Shown here: positions 29,528 through 38,001 of the stretch, one piece after another | Layout: each line of letters begins with the position of its first letter | Position numbering within the stretch: position 1 is the stretch's first letter | Source of the DNA: JAXMCI01 sp046349435 | GTDB lineage: Bacteria; Pseudomonadota; Alphaproteobacteria; Dongiales; Dongiaceae | Direction of reading: 5' to 3' | NCBI GenBank assembly: GCA_046349435.1 | Contig: JAXMCI010000013.1 | Span: forward strand, 1-64,000 | Length of the DNA: 64,000 nucleotides | Program-made: the position numbers and the translations under genes | The notes under the pieces: model-generated | Seen by the model: the letters and a program-made list of their open reading frames with translations, nothing else | Databases searched by the model: none | What the model was told of the DNA's origin: nothing

Positions 29528-30469
29528 ATGAACGACGGCACGCCCGCGAACCGCTTTGCCGACGGGATCGCCTTCGTCGATGGCAGCTACGTCCCCGTCG
29601 CCGAGGCCCGCATCCCGCTGCTCGACTACGGCTTCCTGCGCTCCGACGCCTGCCAGGACACGATCTCGGTGTGGCAGGGGCAGTATTTCCGGCGCGAGGA
29701 CCATATCGACCGCTTCGAGCGCTCCTGCAGCCGGCTGCGCCTCACCATCCCGCACAGCCGGTCCGAGATCCGCGACATCCTCGATCATTGCTGCGCGCTG
29801 ACCGGCTTCGAGAACGCCTATCTGCAGATGATCATGACGCGCGGCACGCCGCCGATCGGCCAGCGCGACCTGCGCAAGGCGACCAACCGCTTCCAGCTCT
29901 TCTGCCTGCGCTATGTCTGGATCGCCTCGCCGGAGGTGCAGGCCCGCGGCATCAACCTGCAGGTCAGCCAGATCCGGCGCGTGCCGCCGCAGTCGGTCGA
30001 CCCCGAGGTGAAGCACTATCACTGGCTCGATTTCGACATGGCGCTGTTCGCCGCCTACGACCAGGGCTACGAGACCGTGCTGCTCACCGACTTCGACGGC
30101 AACGTCGCCGAGGGCCCCGGCTTCAACGTCTTCATGGTCAAGGACGGCGAGCTGCTGACGCCGGAGGGCAACGTGCTCGACGGCATGACCCGGCGCACCG
30201 TCTTCGAGCTCGCCGCCCAGCTCAACCTCAAGGCGCGCCTGGCGAAGATCTCGCCCGAGGCGCTGCGCGCCGCCGACGAGGCGTTCCTCTCCAGCACCGC
30301 CGGCGGCATCATGCCGATCGCCACGGTCGACCGGACGCCGGTCGGCGACGGCCATCCCGGCCCGACCACCGGCCGGCTGCGCAGCCTCTACTGGTCGAAG
30401 CGCGAGGCCGGCTGGCATGGCACGCCGGTCAACTACAGCCTGCAGCCCGGGGCGCACGCGCTGGCCTGA
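29528..30469 (+). CDS. Class IV aminotransferase (BCAT/D-amino-acid transaminase-like)
   Basis: A protein of 313 residues with the fold-type IV PLP pattern: FVDGSYVPVAEARIPLLDYGF near the start, the PLP lysine in VKHYHWLDFD, EGPGFNVF and STAGGIMPI near the end. It would transfer an amino group between an amino acid and a keto acid; side-chain and chirality preference cannot be read. Clear ribosome site GGGGAGG. It is first in an operon with a ThDP-enzyme gene and under the IclR-type operator, so it probably performs an early step in catabolism of the island's substrate. Confidence 0.9.
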   Translation: MNDGTPANRFADGIAFVDGSYVPVAEARIPLLDYGFLRSDACQDTISVWQGQYFRREDHIDRFERSCSRLRLTIPHSRSEIRDILDHCCALTGFENAYLQMIMTRGTPPIGQRDLRKATNRFQLFCLRYVWIASPEVQARGINLQVSQIRRVPPQSVDPEVKHYHWLDFDMALFAAYDQGYETVLLTDFDGNVAEGPGFNVFMVKDGELLTPEGNVLDGMTRRTVFELAAQLNLKARLAKISPEALRAADEAFLSSTAGGIMPIATVDRTPVGDGHPGPTTGRLRSLYWSKREAGWHGTPVNYSLQPGAHALA

Positions 30470-30498
30470 GCCGGCCGCAGCCCTCTCCTTCCCGCCCG

Positions 30499-32042
30499 AT
30501 GAACGGCGCCGAGAGCCTCGTCGCGACGCTGCTGGCCGGTGGCGTCGAGCTCTGCTTCGCCAATCCCGGCACCAGCGAGATGCACTTCGTCGCCGCGCTC
30601 GACCGGCTGCCGGGCGTGCGCTGCGTGCTGGGGCTGTTCGAGGGGGTGGCGACCGGGGCGGCCGACGGCTATGCGCGGATGGCCGACCGCCCGGCGGCGA
30701 CCCTGCTGCATTGCGGGCCGGGCCTCGCCAACGGTCTCGCCAACCTGCACAACGCGCGGCGCGCCGGCACGCCGATCGTCAACATCGTCGGCGACCAGGC
30801 GAGCTATCACCGGCCGCTCGACGCGCCGCTGACCGCCGACACCGAGGGCTGGGCGCGCGGCGTCGCCGGCTGGGTCCGGACCAGCCGCAGCGCCGCCGAG
30901 GTCGGCGCCGATGCCGCCGACGCGATCCGCGCCGCGACGGCGCCCCCCGGCTGCATCGCCACGCTGATCCTGCCCTCCGACGTCTGCTGGGACGAGGGCG
31001 GCGTGCCGGCGACGCCGCGACCGGCCCCAGCGCCCAGCGCCGTGCCGTCGAGCGACATCGAGGAGATCGCGGCGCTGCTGCGCCGGGGCGAGCCGACGGT
31101 GCTGCGGCTCGGCGGCCGCGCGGCCCGCGCGCGGCGCCGCTGGCCGACGCGCAGCGCATCGCCGGGCCGCGAGCGGCGCGCGCGCTGCTGGCGCCGCTCG
31201 CCAACGCCCGGATCGAGCGCGGCCGCGGCCGCGCCGGCATCGATCGGGTGCGCTATCCCGTCGACCAGTCGATCGCCCAGTTCCAGGGCGTGCGCCATCT
31301 CGTGCTGGTCGGCGCGGCCCCGCCGGTCACCTTCTTCGCCTATCCCGGCAAGCCGGGCCGGCCGACGCCGCCGGACGTCGCGATCCATCGCCTGGCCGGC
31401 CCCGGCGACGACCTGCCGGACGCGCTCGCCCGGCTCGCCGACGCGCTCGCCGCGCCGCGGCCGGCGCCGCCGGCGAGCCCGCCCTTGCCCGGCCCGGCGA
31501 CCGGCCCGGTGACGCCCGAGACGGTGGCCCAGAGCCTGGCGGCGCTGCTGCCCGAGGACGCCGTCGTGGTCGAGGAAAGCGTCAGCTTCGGCCGCGCCTT
31601 CTATCCCGGCCTCGCCGGCGCCGCCCGCCACGACTGGCTGCAGCTCACCGGCGGCGCGATCGGCGACGGGCTGCCGCTGGCGACCGGAGCGGCGATCGCC
31701 GCGCCCGGCCGCCGCGTCGTCACCCTGCAGGCCGACGGCTCCGCCCTCTACACGCTGCAGGCGCTGTGGACCCAGGCGCGCGAGCGGCTCGACGTCACCA
31801 CCGTGCTGCTGGCCAACCGCCGCTACCAGATCCTGCAGGGCGAGCTGGCCGCGGTCGGCGCAACGCCCGGCCCGGCCGCCGCCAGCCTGTTCGACCTCGG
31901 CAACCCGGTCATCGACTGGGTGGCGCTGGCGGGCAGCCTCGGCGTCGAGGCGGTCCGGGCCGACGACATGGACCAGTTCAACGCCGCCTTCGGCCGGGCC
32001 AATGCGCAGCCCGGCCCGTCCCTCATCGAGCTGGTGATCTGA
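30499..32042 (+). pseudogene. Thiamine-diphosphate enzyme (acetolactate synthase/benzoylformate decarboxylase-like), interrupted by a frameshift
   Basis: The N-terminal part (30499 to about 31130) reads MNGAESLVATLLAGGVE... with the ThDP Glu in LGLFEGVATGAADGYARM. The middle and C-terminal parts continue in another frame from about 31131 (AAPLADAQ...) and include GPVTPETVAQSLAALLP, LTGGAIGDGLPLATGAA and the ThDP/metal-binding QADGSALYT...ANRRY to the stop at 32042. Adding one base in the GC-rich run 31126-31137 would restore a 514-residue protein of normal family length. Both halves look otherwise well conserved, so this is either a recent mutation or a sequencing error in a hard run. It starts 29 bp after the aminotransferase gene. 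Confidence 0.85.
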
Positions 32043-32053
32043 GCGGTTCCCCC

Positions 32054-33034
32054 TCAGCCCGGGAAGTGGCAGGCGACGCGATGGGCATCGCCCTCGAGCG
32101 GCGGTTCGACCGCGGCGCAGATCGGTTGCGCCTTCCAGCAGCGGGTGCGGAAGCGGCAGCCCGAGGGCGGCGATGCCGGGCTCGGCAGGTCGCCCTGCAG
32201 CAGGATGCGCCGGCGCGCCCGCTCGCGCCGCGGATCGGGCAGCGGCGCGGCCGAGAACAGCGCCTGGGTGTAGGGGTGGCGCGGGCCGGCATAGAGGCTG
32301 TCGCGCGGCGCGATCTCGACGATCTTGCCGAGATACATCACCGCCACCCGGTCGGAGACGTTGCGCACCACCGCGAGGTTGTGCGCGACGAACAGGTAGG
32401 CGAGGCCGAGCCGTTCCTGCAGGTCCTTGAGCAGGTTGAGCACCCCCGCCTGGATGCTGACGTCGAGCGCCGAGACCGGCTCGTCGAGCACCACCAGCTC
32501 GGGATGGACGGCCAGCGCGCGGGCGATGCCGATGCGCTGGCGCTGGCCGCCGGAGAACTCGTGCGGGAAGCGCCGGGCATGCTCGGGCGCCAGCTTGACC
32601 AGCTCGAGCAGCTCGGCGACCCGGGCCTCGGTGGCGGCGCGCGACAGGCCGAGCAGGCGCAGCGGCTCGGCGATGATGGCCCCGGCGCGCATGCGCGGAT
32701 GCAGCGAGCCGTAGGGATCCTGGAAGACGATCTGCAGCTGGCGGCGCACGGCGCGCATCTCCGCCGCCGGCAGGCGGGCGATGTCCCGGCCCTTGAAGCG
32801 GATTTCGCCGGCGCTGGGCTCGGTCAGCCGCAGCACGCAGCGCGCCAGGGTCGACTTGCCGCAGCCCGACTCCCCGACCAGCCCGAGCGTCTCGCCGGCG
32901 CCGAGGTCGAGCGAGACGTCGGACACCGCCTGCACCCAGCCGACCGGCCGGCGCAGCAGGATGCCCTGCAGCACCGGGAAGCTCTTGCTGACGTGCCGCA
33001 GCGAGAGCAGCGGCGGGGCGGGATCAGCCGGCAT
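32054..33034 (-). CDS. dppF: Dipeptide-type ABC transporter ATPase (DppF-like)
   Basis: A protein of 326 residues with Walker A GESGCGKST, signature FSGGQRQRIG, Walker B LVVLDEPVSALD and an H-loop, then the C-terminal oligopeptide extension (GCRFRTRCW). The ATG at 33034 overlaps the dppD end by 11 bp. It is last in the order binding protein-dppB-dppC-dppD-dppF. With DppD it drives import through the DppBC channel. It converges on the end of the ThDP-enzyme gene with an 11-bp gap. Confidence 0.94.
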   Translation of the reverse strand: MPADPAPPLLSLRHVSKSFPVLQGILLRRPVGWVQAVSDVSLDLGAGETLGLVGESGCGKSTLARCVLRLTEPSAGEIRFKGRDIARLPAAEMRAVRRQLQIVFQDPYGSLHPRMRAGAIIAEPLRLLGLSRAATEARVAELLELVKLAPEHARRFPHEFSGGQRQRIGIARALAVHPELVVLDEPVSALDVSIQAGVLNLLKDLQERLGLAYLFVAHNLAVVRNVSDRVAVMYLGKIVEIAPRDSLYAGPRHPYTQALFSAAPLPDPRRERARRRILLQGDLPSPASPPSGCRFRTRCWKAQPICAAVEPPLEGDAHRVACHFPG

Positions 33035-34013
33035 GGCTCGCCGCGGCGGCATGGTGGCAGGCGACGGCGGCGCCGCCCAGCGGGCGCAGCGCCGGCTCCT
33101 CGGCGGCGCAGCGCGCATCGGCCTGCGGGCAGCGCGGGTGAAAGGCGCAGCCCGGCGGCCGGCCGGCGAGCGAGGGCGGCGCGCCCTCGATGGCGGCGAG
33201 CCGGTCGATCCCGCCCTCGATGCGCGGCGTCGCCGCCAGCAGCCCGCGCGTATAGGGGTGCTGCGGCCGGTAGAACACCGCCTCGACGCCGCCCTGCTCG
33301 ACGACCCGCCCGGCATACATCACCGCCAGGCTGTCGGCCATGCCGGCGACGACGCCGAGGTCGTGCGTCACCAGCACCAGGCTGACGCCCCGCTCGGCGC
33401 GCAGCCGCGCCAGCACCTCGAGGATCTGCGCCTGCACCGTGACGTCGAGCGCGGTGGTCGGCTCGTCGGCGATCAGCAGCTCCGGCCCGTTGGCCATGGC
33501 GATGGCGATCACCGCGCGCTGCCGCATGCCGCCGGAGAACTCGTGCGGGTACTGCGCCAGCCGCCGCTCCGGGAAGGGGATCGCCACCAGCTCGAGCAGC
33601 TCGACCGCCCGCTCGCGCGCCCGCCGGCGGGTGAGGCGGCGGTCGTGGATGCGCATCGCCTCGACCAGCTGGTCGCCGATGGTGATCACCGGGTTGAGCG
33701 CCGACATCGGGTCCTGGAAGATCAGCCCGATGCGCCGGCCGCGCAGCCGGCGCATCACCCGCTCCGGCGAGCCCAGGATCTCCTCGCCGTGGAAGCGGAC
33801 CGAGCCCGCGACCCGCGCCGCCGGCGGCAGCAGGCCGAGCACGGCGCGCATGGCGACGCTCTTGCCCGAGCCCGACTCGCCGACGATGCCGAGCACCTCG
33901 CCCGGCGCCAGCCGCAGATCGACGCCGCGCACCGCCGCCAGCCTCTCCCCGCCGCTGACGAAGTCGACCCGCAGGTCGCCGACCTCGAGGATGGCGCGCG
34001 CCGGCGGGCTCAC
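33024..34013 (-). CDS. dppD: Dipeptide-type ABC transporter ATPase (DppD-like)
   Basis: A protein of 329 residues beginning at GTG 34013, which overlaps the dppC stop (GTGA). Walker A is GESGSGKS, signature FSGGMRQRAVIA, Walker B LLIADEPTTALD, and the C-terminal extension has FHPRCPQAD. The codon choice is set by the 4-bp overlap and by the start of homology (ILEVGDLRVDF). Second ATPase of the importer. Confidence 0.93.
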   Translation of the reverse strand: MSPPARAILEVGDLRVDFVSGGERLAAVRGVDLRLAPGEVLGIVGESGSGKSVAMRAVLGLLPPAARVAGSVRFHGEEILGSPERVMRRLRGRRIGLIFQDPMSALNPVITIGDQLVEAMRIHDRRLTRRRARERAVELLELVAIPFPERRLAQYPHEFSGGMRQRAVIAIAMANGPELLIADEPTTALDVTVQAQILEVLARLRAERGVSLVLVTHDLGVVAGMADSLAVMYAGRVVEQGGVEAVFYRPQHPYTRGLLAATPRIEGGIDRLAAIEGAPPSLAGRPPGCAFHPRCPQADARCAAEEPALRPLGGAAVACHHAAAASHAG

Positions 34014-34864
34014 CGGGCGCTCCGCGGATCGAGCGCGTCGCGCAGCCCGTCGCCGAGGAAGTTGAAGGCGAGCACGACGCTGAGGATGGCGGCGCCGGGC
34101 CCGGCGGCCACCCACCAGTACTGGAAGCGCGCCGCGCCCTCGGCGATCATCGAGCCCCATTCCGGGGTCGGCGGCAGGGCGCCCAGCCCGATGAAGCTGA
34201 GCGAGGCGACGAGCAGCACGACCTGGCCGAAATCCATCGTCGCGTTGATCAGCACCGGCGACCAGCAGAGCGGCAGGATGTGGGCGATCAGCAGCCGCGG
34301 CCGGCCGGCGCCGGCGGCGACCGCCGCCTCGACATGCTCCTGGCCCTTGACCGCGATGACCTGGGCCCGCATCAGCCGGGCATAGACCGGCCACCAGACG
34401 ATGACCATGGCAATGCCGGCATTGACCAGGCCGGGGCCGAGCGAGGCGGTCAGGGCCATCGCCAGCAGCACCGGCGGGAAGGAGAGCGTGACGTCGACCG
34501 CGCGCATGATCGCCGCGTCGACGATGCCGCCGAGGAAGCCGGCGACGGCGCCCAGCGCCGCGCCGATCGAGGCGCCGGCCAGCACCACCAGCACGGCGAC
34601 CGGGATCGAGTTGGCGGCGCCGACCAGCGTGCGGCTCAGCACGTCGCGGCCGAGCGTGTCGGTGCCGAGCCAGTGGGCGGCACCCGGCGGCTGCAGCCGG
34701 CGGCCGACCAGGTCGAGCGGATCGTAGGGCACCCACCAGGCGGCCGTGGCGGCGGCGGCGATCCAGGCGAGGATCACCAGCGCCCCCAGCGCCACCGGCC
34801 AGGTCAGCCAGGCCCGGTGCCGGCGACGCCGGCGCGGCGCGGCGCTGGCCGCCGTCGCGCTCAT
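34010..34864 (-). CDS. dppC: Dipeptide-type ABC transporter permease (DppC-like)
   Basis: A protein of 284 residues with about six membrane helices, the N-terminal WLGTDTLGRDVLSR motif typical of DppC/OppC, and the ATPase-contact EAA region (EAAVAAGAGRPRLLIAHILP). Its ATG overlaps the dppB stop by 4 bp. It forms the inner-membrane channel with DppB. Confidence 0.94.
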   Translation of the reverse strand: MSATAASAAPRRRRRHRAWLTWPVALGALVILAWIAAAATAAWWVPYDPLDLVGRRLQPPGAAHWLGTDTLGRDVLSRTLVGAANSIPVAVLVVLAGASIGAALGAVAGFLGGIVDAAIMRAVDVTLSFPPVLLAMALTASLGPGLVNAGIAMVIVWWPVYARLMRAQVIAVKGQEHVEAAVAAGAGRPRLLIAHILPLCWSPVLINATMDFGQVVLLVASLSFIGLGALPPTPEWGSMIAEGAARFQYWWVAAGPGAAILSVVLAFNFLGDGLRDALDPRSAR

Positions 34865-35874
34865 GCCAGCTTGATCTTCGGGTCGACCAGCACGTAGGCG
34901 ATGTCGGTCGCCAGGTTGGTCAGCAGGAAGGCCGTCGCGCCGACGATGGTGATGCCCATGATCGCGGGGTAGTCCAGCGCGCGGGCGGAATCGACGGCGT
35001 AGGAGCCGATGCCCGGCCAGGAGAAGATCGTCTCGGTCAGCACCGCGCCGGTGATCAGATAGGCGAAGGAGAAGCCGACCACGGTCAGGGTCGGGATCAG
35101 CGCGTTACGCAGCGCATGGTTGAGCAGCACGCGCAGCTGCCCCGCCCCCTTGGCGCGCGCCAGCAGCACGTAGTCCTGGCCGAGCACGTCGAGCAGGCTG
35201 GCGCGCACCAGCCGCGAGATGATCCCCATGACAGCCCAGGCGAGCACGAAGGCCGGCAGGACGAGGTGCCAGAGCGCGTCGAGGAAGCCGGCGAGGTCGC
35301 CGGCGATCAGCGTGTCGAGGGTGAGGAACCCGGTCAGGTCGGGCGGCGGCGCGGCATGCGGGTCGAGCCGGCCGGGGCCGGGCAGCCAATGCAGCCGCAC
35401 CGAGAACAGGAACAGCAGGATCAGCCCCGACCAGAAGACCGGCATCGAGGAGCCGAGCAGCGCGAACAGCCGGGCGGCATGGTCGGGCAGCCGGTCGCGG
35501 CTGTGCGCCGCCAGCACGCCGAGCCCGATCCCGACCAGCGTGCCGAGCAGCATCGCGGCGACCACCAGCTCGAGCGTCGCCGGCAGCCGGTCGAGGATGT
35601 CCGCGGCGACCTGCCGCTTGGTGCGGAAGGAGGTCCCCATGTCGCCGCGCAGCAGGTTGGCGACATAGATCGCGTACTGCTCGGGCAGGCTGCGGTCGAG
35701 GCCCCAGCGCGCCTTGGCCGCGGCGACGATCTCCGGATCCTCGGCCACCCGCTCGTTGATGATGGTGGCGAGCGGGTCGGCATGGGTGGCGTGGGCGATG
35801 ACGAAGGCGACGGTGACCACCCCCAGCAGCAGGAGCGGCATCGCGATCAGCCGTCTCAGGATGTAGCGGTACAC
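34861..35874 (-). CDS. dppB: Dipeptide-type ABC transporter permease (DppB-like)
   Basis: A protein of 337 residues starting MYRYILRRLIAMPLLLLGVV, the standard DppB/OppB opening, with six membrane helices and the EAA-like segment LLARAKGAGQLRVLLNHALRNALIP. A hairpin separates it from the binding-protein gene upstream (169-bp gap), while all downstream genes overlap. Confidence 0.94.
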   Translation of the reverse strand: MYRYILRRLIAMPLLLLGVVTVAFVIAHATHADPLATIINERVAEDPEIVAAAKARWGLDRSLPEQYAIYVANLLRGDMGTSFRTKRQVAADILDRLPATLELVVAAMLLGTLVGIGLGVLAAHSRDRLPDHAARLFALLGSSMPVFWSGLILLFLFSVRLHWLPGPGRLDPHAAPPPDLTGFLTLDTLIAGDLAGFLDALWHLVLPAFVLAWAVMGIISRLVRASLLDVLGQDYVLLARAKGAGQLRVLLNHALRNALIPTLTVVGFSFAYLITGAVLTETIFSWPGIGSYAVDSARALDYPAIMGITIVGATAFLLTNLATDIAYVLVDPKIKLA

Positions 35875-35985
35875 CGGTCGGCGCGTCCCTGCGCTCCTCG
35901 TCCCCCGGGTCGCGCGGCTCGGCAGCCGTGGACCGGATCGCGCTCGTCCCTCGACGGCCTCAGCACGAGGTCCTCACGCTGTCCG

Positions 35986-36026
35986 CCACGGCCTCATGCC
36001 GAGCTGGTCGAGGCATGAGGCCGTGG
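35986..36026 (-). terminator. Perfect 15-bp hairpin between the binding-protein gene and dppB
   Basis: CCACGGCCTCATGCC (35986-36000) pairs exactly with GGCATGAGGCCGTGG (36012-36026) around an 11-base loop. There is no T-tract. It lies 17 bp after the binding-protein stop. Such hairpins often stabilise the binding-protein message and limit read-through to the permeases. The sequence also looks like a dispersed palindromic repeat. Confidence 0.6.
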
Positions 36027-36043
36027 CCCGGTACGCGGGGTCC

Positions 36044-37666
36044 CTACCGGCTGATCTCGGCCAGCGGCGTGTTGCAGCAGGAGCTGTAGCGCACGCCCTT
36101 GACGTCCTTGCGGTAGGCCAGCACGAGATCGGGGCTGACCACCGGGATGATGACGCGGTCGGCGATCATCTGCCGGCCGACCTCCTGGTAGGCCTGGTCC
36201 ATCGCCTCGCCGCCCGAGGCGAGCGCCTTGTTGAAGGCGTCCTCCTCGGCCTTGTTGTAGAGCTCGGGCATCTTCTCGGCCCCGGCCCGCTTGGCCCAGG
36301 GGGCGCCGTGAATCATGCCGAAATACTGCACGTACTGGGCCGAGCCGAAATAGTCCGGGGCGAAGAAGGCGGCGGTCAGCGGGATGCCCTCGCCGCGCAC
36401 CTGCTCGCGCCAGACGGTGAACGTCACCGGCTGCAGCTCGACCTTGATCTTCACCTTGGCGAGATCCTGCTGGATCTTCTGCATCAGCGTCGACATGTCG
36501 ACGCCGTAGATCGTCATGTTCGGGTACTTCGACTCGATGGTGAAGCCGTCGGCGACGCCGGCCTGGGCGAGCAGCGCCTTGGCCTTCTCGACGTCGTGCA
36601 CCGGCATCGGCAGGTCGTGGCCGCCCGGGAAGCCGTTGGGGATCGCCGAGGCCTGCAGCTTGCCGTTGCCGGCCAGCGTCAGCTCGATGGCGCCCTGGTA
36701 GTCGACGGCGTAGCCCATCGCCTGGCGGATCTCCGGCGTGAGCTTCGGCGCGCCCTTGGCCCCGGGGCTGAGCGCGAAATAGAGGAAGTTGTAGGACGGG
36801 ATCAGGCTGTAGGTGACGTCCGGGCTGGTCATCGCCTTGGCGGTGTCGGGATCGAGCTGCATGGCGATGTCGGCCGCGCCGTTCTCCAGCATCTGCGACT
36901 GGGAGGCCGCCTCCTTCACCTGGCGCAGCACGATCGTGTCGATCGCCGGCCTGGCGCCCCAGTAGGCGGGATTGGCCTTGAGCCGCAGCTCGTCGTTCGG
37001 CTTGTAGCTCTCCAGCACATAGGGGCCGCTGCCGGCCGAGTGCGCCAGGAACCAGGGCTCGGCGCTGTCCTTGCCGGCCGCCTCGGCGCTCGACTGCGCG
37101 CCCTGGGCGATCGCCGCGTCGCTGTCGATGATGCCGGTGTTGGGCGCCGCCAGGATGCCGATGAACTCGGAGTTCGGCGCCGCCATGGTGACCACCACGG
37201 TGTGGGCGTCGGGCGCCTCGACCGACTTCACCCCGTCCATCATGTAGGAGGCGCTGCCCTTGAGGTTCTGCAGCCGCTCCAGCGTCCACTTGACGTCCTT
37301 GGCCTCGACCGGCGAGCCGTCGGCGAAGGTCGCCTTCGGGTCGAGGTGGAAGGTGAACTTCGTCTGGTCGGCATTGGCCTCCCAGCTCTGCGCCAGCACC
37401 GGCTTCAGCGTGCGGTTGTCCGGGCCGATGGTGAGCAGCGTGTTGTAGACGGCGTTGAGGTAGATCTGGCAGGTGTCGCAGAAGGCGCGCGACGGATCGA
37501 GCGAGTTGAGGTCCATGTCGCGGGCGATGACCAGCGGCTTGGCGTCGGCGGCCCTCGCCGGCTGCGGGCCGGCCGCGAATCCGGCGGCGAGCAGCAGCGC
37601 ACCGAACGCCAGTCCCAGCTCGCGCCGGCCGGCGATCTCTCGACCTCGTGTCCTGATCGGCAACAT
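36044..37666 (-). CDS. ABC transporter substrate-binding protein, family 5 (peptide/nickel type)
   Basis: A protein of 540 residues from the ATG at 37666, supported by AGGGAGAG upstream. Signal peptide about residues 1-40 (ending QPARA); then the SBP_bac_5 fold with LNSLDPSRAFCDTCQIYLNAVYNTLLTI, FHLDPKATFADGSPV and DVKWTLERL. Despite the dipeptide-type name, this family also binds opines, amines and sugars, and the ligand is not known. It is first in the importer operon and has a promoter and IclR-type operator upstream, so the importer is probably induced with the aminotransferase and acyl-CoA dehydrogenase. Confidence 0.93.
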   Translation of the reverse strand: MLPIRTRGREIAGRRELGLAFGALLLAAGFAAGPQPARAADAKPLVIARDMDLNSLDPSRAFCDTCQIYLNAVYNTLLTIGPDNRTLKPVLAQSWEANADQTKFTFHLDPKATFADGSPVEAKDVKWTLERLQNLKGSASYMMDGVKSVEAPDAHTVVVTMAAPNSEFIGILAAPNTGIIDSDAAIAQGAQSSAEAAGKDSAEPWFLAHSAGSGPYVLESYKPNDELRLKANPAYWGARPAIDTIVLRQVKEAASQSQMLENGAADIAMQLDPDTAKAMTSPDVTYSLIPSYNFLYFALSPGAKGAPKLTPEIRQAMGYAVDYQGAIELTLAGNGKLQASAIPNGFPGGHDLPMPVHDVEKAKALLAQAGVADGFTIESKYPNMTIYGVDMSTLMQKIQQDLAKVKIKVELQPVTFTVWREQVRGEGIPLTAAFFAPDYFGSAQYVQYFGMIHGAPWAKRAGAEKMPELYNKAEEDAFNKALASGGEAMDQAYQEVGRQMIADRVIIPVVSPDLVLAYRKDVKGVRYSSCCNTPLAEISR

Positions 37667-37729
37667 CCCTGCTCTCCCTGTCTGCGGCGGCCGGGCGTGC
37701 GCCGCACGTCCTCCGGCGGGCCGGCCTCG

Positions 37730-37757
37730 ACGATACAGCACTCGGCGGTACTGTCAA
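37730..37757 (-). promoter_or_regulatory. Promoter of the importer operon
   Basis: On the minus strand TTGACA (37757-37752), 16 bp, TATCGT (37735-37730). The promoter at 39207-39180 has the same -35, spacing and -10. The transcript would have a leader of about 57 bases before the ATG at 37666. Confidence 0.75.
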
Positions 37758-37761
37758 TTCT

Positions 37762-37788
37762 GCGGAATGTCGTTTCGCATCGCGAAAA
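37762..37788. promoter_or_regulatory. IclR-type operator 2
   Basis: GCGGAAT-GTC-GTTTCGC-ATC-GCGAAAA on the plus strand; the last two half-sites contain a perfect 6-3-6 palindrome. It begins 4 bp beyond the -35 box of the importer promoter, the same arrangement as operators at 29432 and 39212. Confidence 0.75.
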
Positions 37789-37799
37789 TCGGCGGCGCT

Positions 37800-37994
37800 G
37801 CACCGCCGCGGCGATCGTCTGCGAGGACGTCGACACCCTCGTCCCCCACCTACGGCAACGCCCCGGAGGACGATCCGCTCGAGCCGTTCCGCGTCGAGGG
37901 CGCCACCGTCAAGGCGATCGGCGACGCGCTCTGCCCGCGCACCGTCGAGGAGGCGGTGCTTGAGGGCCTGCGCGCCGGCGCCGGCCTCGACTGA
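37800..37994 (+). pseudogene. Remnant of the C-terminus of a flavin oxidoreductase (old-yellow-enzyme/N-methylproline demethylase type)
   Basis: From 37851 the plus strand reads TYGNAPEDDPLEPFRV..., then AIGDALCPRTVEEAVLEGLRAG and a stop at 37992. The AIGD-x-x-x-PRT-x-EEA-x-x-EGLRAG pattern is the FAD-binding end of large NADH:flavin oxidoreductases, including stachydrine and N-methylproline demethylases. Just upstream CTAAAIVCEDVDTLVP is in another frame, joined across a run of five C, so there is also a one-base frameshift. The rest of the gene (over 600 codons) is absent; promoter 2 and operator 2 occupy the place. Assignment rests on a short match. Confidence 0.5.
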
Positions 37995-38001
37995 CGCCGG
38001 C

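Noticed and set aside
37761..37790. Operator 2 as a terminator hairpin
   Set aside because: The stems are short with 3-base spacers and occur in the same place relative to -35 boxes at two other promoters, which fits protein binding rather than RNA folding.
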